DNA of 64,000 nucleotides from Hofstenia miamia (GCA_004352715.1 SCFE01000105.1:1653511-1717510), one strand, 5' to 3'. Positions 1 to 12,050 are shown, counted from the stretch's first letter. Notes: generated by a model from the letters alone, not told the origin. Translations and numbers: made by a program.

Positions 1-570
1 TTCATATACTGCTACATAAATTCAGACAAGTAGACCTGCATATTTTCAAATAATATAAATAGCAAACCAGTTCCTAATATCAGTCAGTAAAAGAGGGGGA
101 CATGGAGGACATCGTTGAATAGTAAACTTTACTAATTTTAACCGGGTTTGTAATTTTTGTATCTTAAAAATGTTACCTTCATGTTTAGAATAATTTTAGC
201 TATTAACTTTTTAGTAGTTGCGTGCATAAGTATTTAAATTTTTTTTGTGTTGTAAGATAGAAAATATTGAAAAACCTATTTCATACAATTCGCTGTTAAC
301 AGCAAAGCTACCTGTTGTTATTAACAATAGATAATACTGTTAGCAACAAATATGCCACCCCTGGTGATGTAAAACTTTGAACTCATTTACCACGCTCAAT
401 GCAGCTAAAAAATAAAAACATGAAATGCTAATAACGATAAATTACAAACGAATTCTTAATGGAAAATAGTTATAACAAAGATATGACTGCAGTTTCTCAC
501 AAATTTACATTATTGTGAAGTAAATCAATGTATTAAAATAAATACAAAATTCTGTATTTACGTACACCTA

Positions 571-1227
571 CTATGATAACATAAAAGAATCCCATTCAAA
601 TCTACATTGAAGCAAACTTTCAGTACTTTCCATACTGCTGGACCAATAATTATGTGAAGCATTGTCAAAAGACGGCTTACCATTGACTTCTGAATCCATT
701 TTAGTACTCAACAAATTTGCTTTATACTTTGACTTTTGATCCTGTAAAAGTTTTAGCAATTCATCACAATCACTGTCAAAATGTGCGTGTTCATATGTTA
801 AGATTCCCTTTACTAATTGGTAATGATAGAGTCTTTTTAATAACGAGACAAAATCTATATAATAGTCAAGATCACGAATCATAAGATCAATGCTATTGGA
901 ACTAACTTCCGTTATATCTTTGCTTACATTTTCTTGAACATCTCTGAGCCACAAGTCAACTAATCCAGAATTTTCAAGACTTTTTTGGTGAATTAATTGC
1001 TTACGAAACCTTGATGATGCCCTTTTCCTGAAACGTCGCCGTCGATTTTTTTCTATTTTGCTTTTAATTTTAATTACAGTCTCTACATCGAATAAAAAAT
1101 CATGCAATATATCCATATTTTTCTGAATACTTTGAGCTAAAACGAAGTTTTTTGTACTGATGGCATTTCCCAAATCTCGTTGATACTTTTGAAGTAATAA
1201 AGCCTTTTGTAGAAAAATTTCTAACAT
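571..1227 (-). CDS. PDCD7: PDCD7 / U11-U12 snRNP 59K-like protein, C-terminal exon
   Basis: A 218-residue open frame with composition unlike the surrounding noise: charged, helical, with a very basic patch around residues 57-78 (RRRRFRKRASSRFRK) and an acidic, leucine-rich C-terminal half. The arrangement recalls the C-terminal part of PDCD7, the 59K protein of the minor-spliceosome U11/U12 particle: a W-x-x-x-V-Q-E stretch near residue 93, a leucine-rich helical middle, and a final R-x-x-W-D block (RFEWDSFML) just before the stop. The sequence directly before the ATG on the minus strand reads TTTCCTTTAG, a good 3' splice site, so this is probably the last exon of a longer gene whose earlier exons are not recognised. 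The family assignment is from memory of the family's general pattern, not an alignment. An unrelated coiled-coil nuclear protein remains possible. Confidence 0.5.
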   Translation of the reverse strand: MLEIFLQKALLLQKYQRDLGNAISTKNFVLAQSIQKNMDILHDFLFDVETVIKIKSKIEKNRRRRFRKRASSRFRKQLIHQKSLENSGLVDLWLRDVQENVSKDITEVSSNSIDLMIRDLDYYIDFVSLLKRLYHYQLVKGILTYEHAHFDSDCDELLKLLQDQKSKYKANLLSTKMDSEVNGKPSFDNASHNYWSSSMESTESLLQCRFEWDSFMLS

Positions 1228-1550
1228 ACTAAAGGAAATTTAGCATTGGTATAAACAAACGTTCAACTAAGTACAAACTCTAAAAAACGTTCCCTGAATT
1301 ATTATTTTTCAATTTGGAGATAAGCTATAAGACATTTGTCACTCAAAACATGAGCCTCGTGATTGCTTGCATTTATAGTCACATAGGATAATCATCTACT
1401 TTTAGGATACCCTCAAATACAGCAGAATTCGAATATATCGACATCTCTACAAGTCTACCAATCAATCTCGATATAAGAGAATGTTGATATATGCAAACTT
1501 GAAATTTTGAAGCAACCTCATTTCTTAATTCATACTACAGTAATTCATAT

Positions 1551-1732
1551 TGGGGTAGTTTTTAATGCCGTATTTTTAATGTCGTTCCTTAGAAATTTCA
1601 ACTGTTCATTAATGCGTACTTTTTTAATATCGTAGTTTATTAATGTCATATTTTATAATGTCGTAATTTTTTAGTGTTGTCACGACACTAAACAAATACG
1701 ACATTAAAAATATGGCATTAAAAATCCCACCA
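1551..1732. repeat. MITE-like foldback with ~30-bp terminal inverted repeats
   Basis: The left end (TTTTTAATGCCGTATTTTTA) and the reverse complement of the right end are almost the same over about 30 bp. Degenerate copies of TTTTTAATRYCGTA recur inside, so the whole 180 bp can fold back. There is no coding capacity and no clear target duplication. Confidence 0.55.
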
Positions 1733-2649
1733 ATGTTTTTATTGAAACAGGAATACAACAAATACAAACAGGAATATAACAAACTGTGAATGCATGGAAT
1801 ATATGGGCGAATAAAATGCAAATTGCCCTAAAATCTAACAAATATTTCTTTTGAAGAAAGGCAACAATACAATGCGTACTGCTTCACAATGCAGAAAGAT
1901 TTCGTGACGGCAAAAAAATGCAGGCCAATATAGAGCAATTGCTAAAAATATTTTTTATGCCATGTATTAAGATAGCCCGCGAAATCAATTTTTGTATCAA
2001 GTTCACAATCATTCACAATATTTTACAAAATGGCAATTATGACCATAATGTACTCCGGATGAAATTTAAAATATGGGCATTATGAATGACTAAGCACTTA
2101 CTTCTTGTTATATATTGCAAAACGATTAACGCCACGCCTGGTTATAACAGTCATATTAGTATGATATATTCACTAGGGCCCGGTGGTATGAAAATATTGT
2201 AGTCGGTTCAGCATTCCTCAAAATACCGCGGTATCGGTATGATTTTTTTCGATTAAAATTTATATCAATGCAGTTAGAATAAACATACAAACTGTTTTTA
2301 ATAAAAAAACCGTAAAAAGTATGAAGAAATGAGTAAATTAAAAATCCGTCACTTGTACATCCCCACCCCTGATTCCCATGGTACAACTGACGAATGTATT
2401 TTTATATATATATATATATATATATAATAGTCAACATAGTTTGAATCCATGTAATCAGATCTTGAAGTAGTAAGGGTCGAATCTCGTTTATAAGTTTTAA
2501 CTGGTCCATAGAATAATGTTTAAAATTTCAAAATAGCCAGTTTGTTAAAATATTTTAAATAAATGGTACCCAAAAAGGCTTTCAGAAACCACGCCATCTC
2601 TCAAAGGCTGAGGCCTAAACAGTCACCTGACTTGATACCTGCCTGGAGT
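1733..2649. other. No gene seen; contains a repeat terminus and a TA microsatellite
   Basis: AT-rich, without a convincing frame. At 2166-2250 there is a block (TAGGGCCCGGTGGTATG and ATACCGCGGTATCGGTAT) that reappears in inverted orientation near 15935-15985, so both are probably ends of one repeat family. A TA run lies at about 2403-2426. Confidence 0.5.
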
Positions 2650-4860
2650 TCGAAGCATTGACGAGTTTTGTCAACACCATTGCTCCTATTTCGCGTTTTT
2701 GTTTTTCACGTTTTGTTTCCCCTTTGCAGGCTTCATCTCAGAAGACTTCATTGTTCTACGCTATAACCAATGAAACTTCTCCCTCGCTTTCTTCAACTAA
2801 AGACTCCTTCTTTTCTTCAAACGTAAGTTTGTTGATATTTTATTCCCTTACTTATTGTATTTTACTTAAATATGACAACTTATGCTCAAACAATTTCTAA
2901 CAATTTTCTTTCTGAAACAGTAGTTTCCGTACCAAACAATATCCACAATTGTTCTCTTCACCGTAGTACCTTTGAAAATTGGAGAGTCACCTATATTCTG
3001 CCCCACCACCAACCAACAGTAGTTTCCAGGAAAGCTCACAGTTTTTTGAACGTTGCCTTTAACAACCTCACCAGTAAGATAAAAGAATTGATTAGTCTGG
3101 AAGTAAATATCGCTGATGATCATATCCAAATCTCAAAAACTCTTTCAAGTCCGAGGAACAGTAGCGACCTGTTGAAATCTTTGCAAGTCATAGGGTCCCC
3201 AAAAATTGCAAAACAGACTGCGTCACTCCTGAGTATCTCTATTGAGCTAAATGGAAAATCATTAATTCCAATTGAAGGCGAAAGGAAGAGAGTACCATTG
3301 ATAAATCGAGATGAGTTCCCTAAAACACTGCGCTTCAATTTTCAGAATTTTGCATTCACATGAGCAACAGAAGACCAGTTTGAATGCTTTTTCACCAATC
3401 AGGTTTGAATTTGTATAATTAGACCATCATAAACGACTGTATGCGACTTTCTCCACGCTGAATTTTGGGGTAAGCAACTGGAGTGACCAGAAAGGTGTTC
3501 AAGATTAGATTATTGAGAAGTTTAAGACCAACGGCTTTGATGATACAGGAGAATTGTGGATCTAGCCAATTGTCCGGCCTTAAATCTTTGCCAAAACTGT
3601 TTTCATACAGGACATACTAAGTGTGAAAGGAGTGAATATAGACCTGAGTCGTACAATTTTGTCCTGGAAAAATACCGTAAAATAAATTCACTTTAACAAA
3701 TAAGTATCGAATATGTGCTCCCTAGCATTGTTTACCAGAAACACCTGAGCCTGAAGAAACCACAGCCAACAATAGCACAATTACCAATGCAAAGGAAGTG
3801 CTCCAAAGTGACGATGAGAGATCAATTTCCGAGCAGTGTAAGTTCCATCCAAAAAATCGGAGAGAATTGAAGAAACCATTATTGAATGGGGCAATATCAT
3901 GTCTTTTACAAAGACGGCATGCCAGAAAAGAGAGTGTATCCTTTTCCGGATACTAACCCTAAGATCTTGAGCCTTACTAGTCCGCCCTCTATCAATTGAC
4001 AGTGATGACAGCAGTCCATGGTAGACCTATTAGGTGTCTACTTGATTCTCCCTGTTCTAATGAATGAAACAAATTTTATTAATTATAACATTAACAGGAT
4101 CAGTAATACAAAAAATTTTTTACAAGTATCATTACTTTTACCTAGTTTCATTTGTTTCAAAGAGACAAAAATTGACAAACTGCCTGATAACATAATTAAC
4201 TACCTCTGCAATAAAGGCTTTCAAAGCTATACAGTGCCAAGGACAAGCGCATATAAAGGGGTTTGTTAACCTCAGTTAGTTTAAATTTTCCTGAAACTAA
4301 ACTAATTACAGCGTGTGATTCTGCCCAAATTCACTGGACTACATACTACAATTAGTAAAATCACTCTATCGTGAAAATGCATCATTAATTAATGGCTTTC
4401 TATCACCTACCATACCAATCCAAAGAGGAGTACGACAAGAGTGTCCCCTCTCTTGCTGCTTACTCAAATTTGCACTTGAGCCTTTTCTCAGATTACTTAA
4501 CAAGGCCCGTGATGTACATGGGCATAGGCACTCAAATGTTAAAGTCAAGTCTCCAGGGAAATGGGCTTGACTAATGCCTTCAAATATCTCACTAAATTTG
4601 GTAACGTAAGTGGCCTGGGGATTAATGAGGAAAAGTCTATATATACGGAAATTAATGCTAAAAACTGGCTCAACACATGTGCAAGTAACCACCAAATAAT
4701 TCACTTGTTGGGAATTATGCTGAATACAACAGGAATAAATTACTATACTGCAGTTATGAAAAAGATGGCATTAAATTACTTAATGTGTAATACATTGAAA
4801 TTTAATCAAAAATTAATATACTTCACAGAAATCTAAAGGTGAACTGGCATCCTATTAACA
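2650..4860 (+). pseudogene. Non-LTR (LINE) retrotransposon remnant: ORF1-like, endonuclease and RT pieces
   Basis: Three pieces in LINE order on the + strand. At 2872-3690 is an ORF1-like region ending in a zinc-knuckle-like CQNCFHTGHTKC (about 3583-3618; last spacing irregular). At 4018-4266 is an apurinic-endonuclease-like N-terminus with ICFKETKI, close to the usual hxxQETK block. From about 4366 to 4836 is reverse transcriptase, with RGVRQECPLS (the RQG-PLS motif of non-LTR RT) and then FGNVSGLGINEEKS (the S-G-L-x-x-N-x-x-K-S block). Stops and frameshifts separate the pieces and the YADD core is not intact, so it is dead. It is cut on the right by the LTR retrotransposon that starts at 4887. 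Confidence 0.7.
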
Positions 4861-4886
4861 AATCATATGCAGCTGTAATATGCAAC

Positions 4887-4914
4887 TGTAATGTCCAATA
4901 AAAACGGTAGTAGC
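4887..4914 (-). repeat. Outer fragment of the 3' LTR
   Basis: TGTAATGTCCAATAAAAACG matches the inner end of the 5' LTR at 12115. The LTR resumes at 7648 after the hAT insertion, so these two fragments were one LTR. Confidence 0.8.
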
Positions 4915-4984
4915 CAGGGGCGCACCCAGCTTTTTTTCTGAGGAGGGGAACTATTCTTTAGATTTTATATATATATATATATAT

Positions 4985-5660
4985 ATATTTTCATAGATAT
5001 TCTTACATGCAAACTAGTTTATACCGGGTGTTCCAAAAGTTTTAGTACAGAAATAAAAAAAAATGTTACAATAGATAACATATGATTCATGTTCTTGAAA
5101 TACAAAAACATGATTTATGTCCAACGTTAAAAGGAAAGTTAGAAAAAACGTTTAGACAATTATGAAAAGTTCATTAACACAATTCATTTATCGTTTATTC
5201 GAAGACCCCACCTTCTGCATCATGACAGAAATGAATCCTCTGCTGGAAATTTCTCATTGAATCGCGATATTGTTTTAGTGGAATAGCATGGAAAATTGCT
5301 TATATATATATATATATATTGACATATTTTCATAGATATTCTTACATGCAAACTAGTTTATACCGGGTGTTCCAAAAGTTTTAGTACAGAAATAAAAAAA
5401 AATGTTACAATAGATAACATATGATTCATGTTCTTGAAATACAAAAACATGATTTATGTCCAACGTTAAAAGGAAAGTTAGAAGAAACGTTTAGACAATT
5501 ATGAAAAGTTCATTGACACAACAATTCATTTATCGTTTATTCGAAGACCCCACCTTCTGCATCATGACAGAAATGAATCCTCTGCTGGAAATTTCTCATT
5601 GAATCGCGATATTGTTTTAGTGGAATAGCATGAAAAATTGCTTCAATTGCTTGTCTCAAA
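4985..5660. repeat. Tandem duplication, about 340 bp, two diverged copies
   Basis: The block that begins with hAT flanking sequence (TTTTCATAGATATTCTTACA) and runs through the mariner left end is present twice, offset by 339 bp (mariner ends at 5022 and 5361). The copies differ by several substitutions and a small indel and are joined through a TA run. This looks like a real duplication rather than an assembly join. Confidence 0.75.
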
Positions 5661-5957
5661 TCGTTCAAGCTTGCAAAACGATGATTGTTTTCAAAAACCA
5701 ATGACTTGAAGGTGCAGCACGATTATATTTTTCTGTGAATATTCTCTGACTTTCAGCTAAGTTTTCAAAAGCAATACCCCAAGCACAGGAGTTGACTTGT
5801 TCTTCAATAGAATACATTTGAAATTGAATGAATTCAGGCACCTGGTTCGAGAAGCAACTGATATCGATTAGAATCCGCAACGCTGGGTGACCTTTAGACA
5901 CAATGGAATGAAAATTTCGATTTATTTTTTGTACTAAAACTTTTGGAACACCCGGTA
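5022..5957 (-). mobile_element. Tc1/mariner-type element, deletion derivative
   Basis: The terminal inverted repeats start TACCGGGTGTTCCAAAAGTT on the left (5022, and again at 5361 because of the tandem duplication), with the reverse complement on the right ending at 5957. TA dinucleotides flank both ends (5020-5021, 5958-5959). The related hAT copy near 24855 shows the same flanking sequence without the insert, i.e. an empty site. Only the N-terminal part of a transposase remains. Confidence 0.8.
5665..5956 (-). pseudogene. Transposase N-terminus (HTH, DUF4817-like)
   Basis: Read inward from the right terminal repeat, the frame contains YSIEEQ, then ESQRIFTEKYNRAAPSS. This resembles the N-terminal helix-turn-helix domain found in many insect-type Tc1/mariner transposases (the DUF4817 pattern: S-x-E-E, then A/S-x-R-x-F-x-x-x-F-x-R-x-x-P-S). 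The DDE catalytic domain is missing, so the element is non-autonomous. The first residues of the open frame come from the terminal repeat itself. Confidence 0.55.
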
Positions 5958-6257
5958 TATTCATTATTCTGAAGATTTTCACTACAACAATGGAAAAAGC
6001 ATTGTCAGGGAAATTAAATAGTATACACTTTTTGACATGCTACCCAAAACAGAAAGGTTGATATTAACGAAATTCAACTATTCAATTTAAGGTTTACTAT
6101 TTCATATATCTACTTTCTTATGTCATTTTTATAATTAAATTTCAACATAGCAAACGTAACCAGTATACTATGAATGTTTGTTAACAATTACTAAAACTGA
6201 ATTATTTTTCCCTACCCCTATTCAAACATTACTAAGATTGAATAACACATATCTGCT

Positions 6258-6340
6258 CCGTGGTTCAGTAGATGAGGATGATTTTGAACACAGACTGTTG
6301 TCCAGTTAACTGATCCTAATCTCAATAGGAAAAATTTCCA
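6258..6340 (+). repeat. tRNA-like (SINE-head-like) segment inside the hAT element
   Basis: TCCGTGGTTCAGT resembles a pol III A box and is followed about 60 bp later by a weak B-box-like block. The copy at about 25127-25205 keeps the signals better: a GGTTCAA loop closed by TCCTA/TAGGA. The segment is part of the repeat family in both copies. Whether it was ever a pol III promoter is inference. Confidence 0.35.
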
Positions 6341-6600
6341 TTTTTTGTGGTAGGATGATCTTTAAAAAGTTCTTACTTTCTTATTTCTTAGTTATTCAAC
6401 CAAAAACTTAGGCCTAATTCTTGCAGGCTTGAATCATGCCCAACTCAACTTTTAAGAAAATGTGCTCACTGAAGTTGAAAATTCTAGATTGAATTTTTCA
6501 AGAATAAATAATACTGATGTACAATTTCAAAACGTTGTTCAAGAAATTGTATAATATTCACAACAACTGTTGTGTAATAGTTTATTTTTTTCAATTTCAG

Positions 6601-6693
6601 CCCCTTTTTTCCAATAGCTCAGTCAAACCCCAGACCACCGCGGCTCCGACTTCAACTCCTGTTAGCAGAAGAGAGAACAGGACTGAGGATCAT
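6601..6693 (+). other. Exon-like GC-rich block behind a strong 3' splice site
   Basis: After a textbook polypyrimidine tract ending TTTTTTTCAATTTCAG there is a frame rich in Ser, Thr and Pro (SSVKPQTTAAPTSTP) and much more GC-rich than its surroundings. A possible donor GTATTA follows at about 6694. It lies inside a non-autonomous hAT element, so it may be a captured host exon. No family is recognised. Confidence 0.3.
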
Positions 6694-7647
6694 GCCGTAT
6701 TAATACTGTGCGTCCACAAATTACCTTTAGTTACATTTTGTAACTTGCCATAATTTGAATTTAATACATTATTTCTCTATTGTTTTTCTAGCATTGCTAT
6801 GTAATTCACCATATTTCACTACAGGTAAAAAATACAGAAACAGTGTCCAAATTATTTTCACATTTTGCAAAATATAATTTAATAAAAATTTCATTCAAAA
6901 TTGCTATATTTCTCATGGCTAGTTTCGCTTTTGGCAATAATTGGAATGAAAATAATAGATAAGAAATCATAGCATAAGAACCAAGCATAACACATAAAAA
7001 CTTTTTTAAAAGAAAAACCATCGTTGTGAGATAACAAACAAAATTACGAGTGCTTTATACTTCTGTTAGCACTAAGAAAAATCTAAGTTAAATGTTGCCA
7101 GAAATCGTAATCACTAAAAGCAAATTTGGTTCTGCATAGATACGTTATGTATAAGCTGTGATCATTGTTTAATATCTTTAGGTTTGACATCACAATACGA
7201 GGCGTGTAACAGAAAGATAGCAATGGTGCGAAATAGGGTTAATGTTATGCCTTTAATATAAAAAAGTGAATTCGTTAGTGGAAGCATAATGTATATTTTG
7301 GTCATCAAACTGTGCTGTACACATGCAATAGCCAATACTGTATTAATTTACTGGCAGGACAATAATGATATTCGAATTGGGACTTTATTATGTTTCACCT
7401 AGATTTTCATCCATTAATGCTTGTAAGAACGTTCTTAGTGAACCTAAATAATTGTAAATTATTGGTAATTTTTCTTCTTCTAAAGTATTCAATAGATTAA
7501 TCGATTTCCAATTATTGTAATAATTGCAATATCAATTAATTATTGCTTACCCCTGCAGATAGATTTGAAACAATGCTTAATATATATGTACTATGTTATC
7601 ATATCAGCATACCTTTCATGAGGAATGGGTGCGCCTCTGGTAGTAGC

Positions 7648-7750
7648 TTTATTCTGTATTCAACTGTCATATGCACAATACAAACTAAGAATAACAGTGT
7701 TTTTTAACATAGTCAGTTGCAACCTGCAGACAACGAATAATATGCATACA
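7648..7750 (-). repeat. Inner part of the 3' LTR
   Basis: It aligns with 12143-12250 (shared CATAGTCAGTTGCAACCTGC). It ends in CA, directly next to a pyrimidine run on the + strand, i.e. an A-rich polypurine tract on the minus strand as expected before a 3' LTR. Confidence 0.8.
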
Positions 7751-7759
7751 CTTTTTTTA

Positions 7760-9176
7760 AAGTCAGTGACTTCACAAAAATCTGGTGATTGACGAATTCT
7801 ATTAGAGTGCCGAGTAGCATTTCCATTCACGATATCAGAACCTTCAGCAATAGGTGATATTTCGTCATCTGGAGGCAAATCAGTATCATAACAAATCGGA
7901 TTATCCAATTGTACAGATTTAAATGGTATGTTACTTCTACTAATTTTAGAAGTATGCCATCTGCGCCCATCAGACGTGGTAACTGTACTTCTGGTTGTAT
8001 CGACTACCTTCTTTTGATTAGAATACATACTGGAAAGTTTAACTCCTTTTGGATTAAGAGTGCGCACTACATCACTCGGTTTACAGTTGTGTAAGTTTTT
8101 ACTCTAGAATTATTAAAAACTTTTTTAGCAGATTTACGCAATCCTTGAGAAGCAACAGCATCTGTGGAAAATGTGGATTCTCCAATACCAAGACCACCAA
8201 AAACATTCTTAATAGGATCAGGAAAATCTCTAGATTTCATTAGAAAAAATGGCGTTCGACCAGTAGATGAATGAATCAAAGACCGATCAGTTAGAACCTT
8301 CCTTAAACCTTGTCTCCAAGAAAAACCTGTTTTTAAGTTCACCTTAATTAGGCGTAGTATAGTTTAATTTGAGTTTATCCAAGATACCAGATGCTCTGTA
8401 GTGGTAAACAGGGCCAAGCTGCATGGAAATATTTTTGTTTTTCGCAAAGGATTTAAACTCTTCAGACATCAATTGTCTGTCGTTGCCACACTTATAATGA
8501 TACGATGAAAACCCCATGTAGTAAATATTTTTCTTAAAAAGTCAAATATCACACTTGAAGATGGTGATTCACAAGGTAATACTTCAGCCCATTTAGTATT
8601 GCAGTCAACAATGACAACCAAGTAGTTAAACCCAATAGGATTTCCATTTAAAGGACCGACTATATCCATTTCTATCACATTCTACAACATCTCTGGAATT
8701 GCTGTTGGTATTTGTTATTTATCAAAACGTTTTAACGTTTTTCAGACTTCACAAGCTGAGCAATTTTTGACAAAATTTTCTATATCAGAGTTAACACCAG
8801 GCCACCAACAAATTTCTCAATTTTTGTTTTGTCTTTACTATTCCTGTATGGCCATCATGTGCATACGCAAGGAGTTTATGACGCAAGGATTTAGGCGTAA
8901 CAACTGAATTGGCTCTAACTAGAAACTGTCTTTTATAACTCATAGTTCATTTCTAATAGTAAAATAAGTTTTGAATTCATGTGAAAGGTCACGTCTGCTA
9001 GGCCATCCATTTATGTGAAAGTTAATAACCTTAACTAAAGTGGCCTCTTCAATATCATGCAAAGACAGTGAACTATTAATTTCTGGGGCAGGCATGTAGC
9101 AAATAATGCATTCATGTTCATTATTTGTGTCTAAACAAGCTTCAGATGACAGTAGCCGTGACACCATATCCGTCAC
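7760..9176 (-). pseudogene. Retrotransposon integrase region (broken)
   Basis: On the minus strand, after RNase H, come a zinc-binding-like HHCC region (about 8800-8935, with LRHKLLAYAHDGHTG), the integrase core at 8469-8678 (MIEMDIVGPLNG carrying the first catalytic Asp, then FNYLVVIVDCNTKWAE), and C-terminal frames at 8067-8342 and 7660-8067. The core ends in a stop before the second acidic residue can be placed. Several frameshifts and stops make this a pseudogene. Confidence 0.7.
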
Positions 9177-9199
9177 AAGATACAGTTATAGGCAGAACT

Positions 9200-9923
9200 G
9201 GATCATAGAAACTAAGTATTTCAGGATTTATCAAATAATTTTTAAGTACATCAAATGCGTAGTGCTTTTCATCACCCCAATACCATCTAGATTCTGGACT
9301 CTTTTCGTGTTAGATGGGTAAGATACTGCATGCCTTTTGCAACATCACGCGGTAAAAATCTCCGCAAATGGTTTATTACTACTAGCACATAACGAACCTG
9401 TGAGACATTAGAAGGAGCGGACATTTTTCATGTCTTTCACATTCTCTTGAGGAATAGCTGTTCCCCTATTCAATATATCAAAGCCTAAAAATTTTGTCTT
9501 CAATACTAAAAAAGAACATTTTTCTAGTTTCACCTTCAATCCGAAGGCTCTTTAACGAGTAAAAAACATTTTTGAGTTCAGTTAAATGATGTTTCCGCGA
9601 ATTTGTGCCAATGAGAATGTCATCTAACATCAATTTACTATCCTCACATCCGTCAGAACCATGTCCATTAGCCGCTAAAGCGTGTTAGGTAAAGCAGAAA
9701 GCCCATAGAAACCTCTTTTGTATCTGTGCAAACCACCTGGTACAGCAAACGCAGTTAGTTTTTGAGTATTGGGATCCATTTTTGAAAAATATTTACAACC
9801 GCTAGGCATCTTAGATAAAGACTCTAAATTCGGCAAAGGATACCGATACTTCACAATGTTGTCATTAACCTTCCGTATATCAACATCAATTTTTATTGAC
9901 TTATCTGCTTTATATGTCACCAC
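9200..9923 (-). pseudogene. Retrotransposon reverse transcriptase / RNase H region (broken)
   Basis: The 9675-9923 frame has the retroviral-type RT palm start (VDIRKVNDNIVKYRYPLP, then KMDPNTQKLTAF). Just downstream at about 9630, MLDDILIG stands where F/Y-x-D-D-I-L is expected, so the aspartate pair is kept but the aromatic is lost. RNase H-like sequence should follow but is heavily degraded. Confidence 0.75.
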
Positions 9924-11022
9924 CGTTGGACTTATCTACTCTGCAGCGCTTGGTACACGCACGGACTCAATTATCCCCTGTGAGAGCATTCTATCTATTT
10001 CAGTTTGTACTTGTTTTCGTACAGATAGTGGAATTGGTCTAGCCTTTTGTACAACTGGCTTTGCATTCGAGATCATCTCTGAGCGATGCTAATAACCTTT
10101 AATAGTGCTTAGTTCCTCATTAAAGAGGTCAGAAAAACGTTTCACATCTGGGGACCCTTTCAGCGCATCCACATTAACTAGATGTACTGTTTCGTCTTTC
10201 ACAAGGAAATATCGCAACTCAGGTAAACAATCCATGCCAAGTAAATTTTTACCTTTTTCTGTAACAATTATTTCTAAATATGTTTTAGTACCATGTTGTA
10301 GCATACCAGTAAAACACCCACAAATCGAAACAGGCATTTGACCATAGCCTGATAAGAACCTTGAAAACGGTGACAAAAGTTTGTTGCAATTCAAGCCATC
10401 AAAAGTAGCAAGATTAATAAGAGTCACTTNGGATACCGATACTTCACAATGTTGTCATTAACCTTCCGTATATCAACATCAATTTTTATTGACTTATCTG
10501 CTTTATATGTCACCACCGTTGGACTTATCTACTCTGCAGCGCTTGGTACACGCACGGACTCAATTATCCCCTGTGAGAGCATTCTATCTATTTCAGTTTG
10601 TACTTGTTTTCGTACAGATAGTGGAATTGGTCTAGCCTTTTGTACAACTGGCTTTGCATTCGAGATCATCTCTGAGCGATGCTAATAACCTTTAATAGTG
10701 CTTAGTTCCTCATTAAAGAGGTCAGAAAAACGTTTCACATCTGGGGACCCTTTCAGCGCATCCACATTAACTAGATGTACTGTTTCGTCTTTCACAAGGA
10801 AATATCGCAACTCAGGTAAACAATCCATGCCAAGTAAATTTTTACCTTTTTCTGTAACAATTATTTCTAAATATGTTTTAGTACCATGTTGTAGCATACC
10901 AGTAAAACACCCACAAATCGAAACAGGCATTTGACCATAGCCTGATAAGAACCTTGAAAACGGTGACAAAAGTTTGTTGCAATTCAAGCCATCAAAAGTA
11001 GCAAGATTAATAAGAGTCACTT
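9838..11022. repeat. 592-bp exact duplication around a single N
   Basis: 9838-10429 and 10431-11022 look the same base for base, with one N (10430) between them. The first copy stops mid-element and the second continues normally into the protease, which fits two overlapping contigs placed side by side rather than a genomic duplication. Confidence 0.8.
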
Positions 11023-11290
11023 CTGAGCCAGTGTCAACAATCATTTTAGTACCAACACCATCAATTTTTACAACTATTTCACAAAGCTTCCCTTTTTCGG
11101 AATTGACATTAGAATTAGTGTGACTTAACCACTTTTCCTTAACACAATGGTCAGTAACATACAATACGTCAAGAGAATTAACACACTCCGTGGTTTCTTC
11201 ACTAACTTGATTTGCTTTTTTTCTGTTGCAACTCTGGTAAAATGACCCTTTAATCGACAATTCATACATACCTTGTTTATAGCTAGACAA
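10682..11290 (-). pseudogene. Retrotransposon aspartic protease
   Basis: The frame contains the retropepsin signature MIVDTGSEVTLI about 95 residues in, followed by the expected beta-rich stretch and LLGMDCLPEL (the I/L-L-G-x-D block of gypsy proteases). It overlaps the end of the gag-like frame. A second, artefactual copy of its 3' half is at 10089-10427. Confidence 0.8.
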
Positions 11291-12050
11291 CTAGGACTCT
11301 TTGCAATATTTCCATTTTTCTCGCAAGAATAACCTTTTATGTCATTATTTGCTGCTGAGATTTTCTCTTGAGCTGAAGACGCATGTGTAGCCGGCATTCT
11401 ATTTGATTGTTTGTTACATTTGGAAAACGAATTTCTTTTAATAATATTGGTATCGTATTCATTTTTAACGTCTGTTTCTTGATAAGAACTCTGCAATAAT
11501 TCGGCTTCTTTGAGTCTGGCATCAATTTGAAGTGCTATCATGATACACTCTGCTATGGTTTCACTTCAATCAATAACCTCTGTCGAATTTTGTCGCACGA
11601 AGTCTTTTTTACCAATTGATCTCGTAACATGCCATTTTCAAAGGCGCCAAGAGAACATGTAGATGCTAATTCATGAAGGCTGTTAATATATTGATCGATA
11701 CTTTCCTCTGCTCATTGTCTTCGCATGCGAAATCTGTATCGCTCTGCCACAATATTTCTATTGGGTACAAAAGTCTGTTTTAATCTGCTTAATAATGCAG
11801 TAAACAATAGAGCATGATATTCTTGTTCGGTAATCGTAGCATAAAATATTCGTTCTCCTTCATTTCCAATACAATTCATAACTGCTTTCTTAACTTGACG
11901 GCTTCATTATCCAAATTTGCTTCAATAAAGAATTTACGTAATGATCGTTCCCATCTTTCCCATTGCACTCATGGTTAGCCTGGATTAGACAAATACGGCT
12001 CTAGTTGACGAACAGCAAGACTATTTTGTATCATCTTTATTTGTAAAAAA
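11125..12050 (-). pseudogene. Retrotransposon gag with zinc knuckle
   Basis: Degenerate frames run from the PBS side (about 12050) to a zinc knuckle near 11230-11290. CMNCRLKGHF gives the first Cys pair and His, but the last Cys is in another frame, so a frameshift falls inside the knuckle. Several in-frame stops upstream confirm decay. Gag packages the element RNA in functional copies. Confidence 0.6.

Larger units (their letters stand above)
4915..7639. mobile_element. hAT-type non-autonomous element inserted in the 3' LTR
   Basis: The left terminus CAGGGGCGCACCC and right terminus GGGTGCGCCTCTG are inverted repeats of the hAT type. The insertion is flanked by a perfect 8-bp duplication, GTAGTAGC, at 4907-4914 and 7640-7647, which is diagnostic of hAT transposition. 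The LTR sequence is continuous across the insertion. No hAT transposase is visible. The body holds a mariner insertion, a tRNA-like segment (6258-6340) and an exon-like GC-rich block (6601-6693). A diverged relative of its left part lies at 24628-25360. Confidence 0.85.

Noticed and set aside
4366-4704. 112-aa minus-strand frame
   Set aside because: Antisense of the LINE RT region with the RQ-CPLS motif on the + strand.
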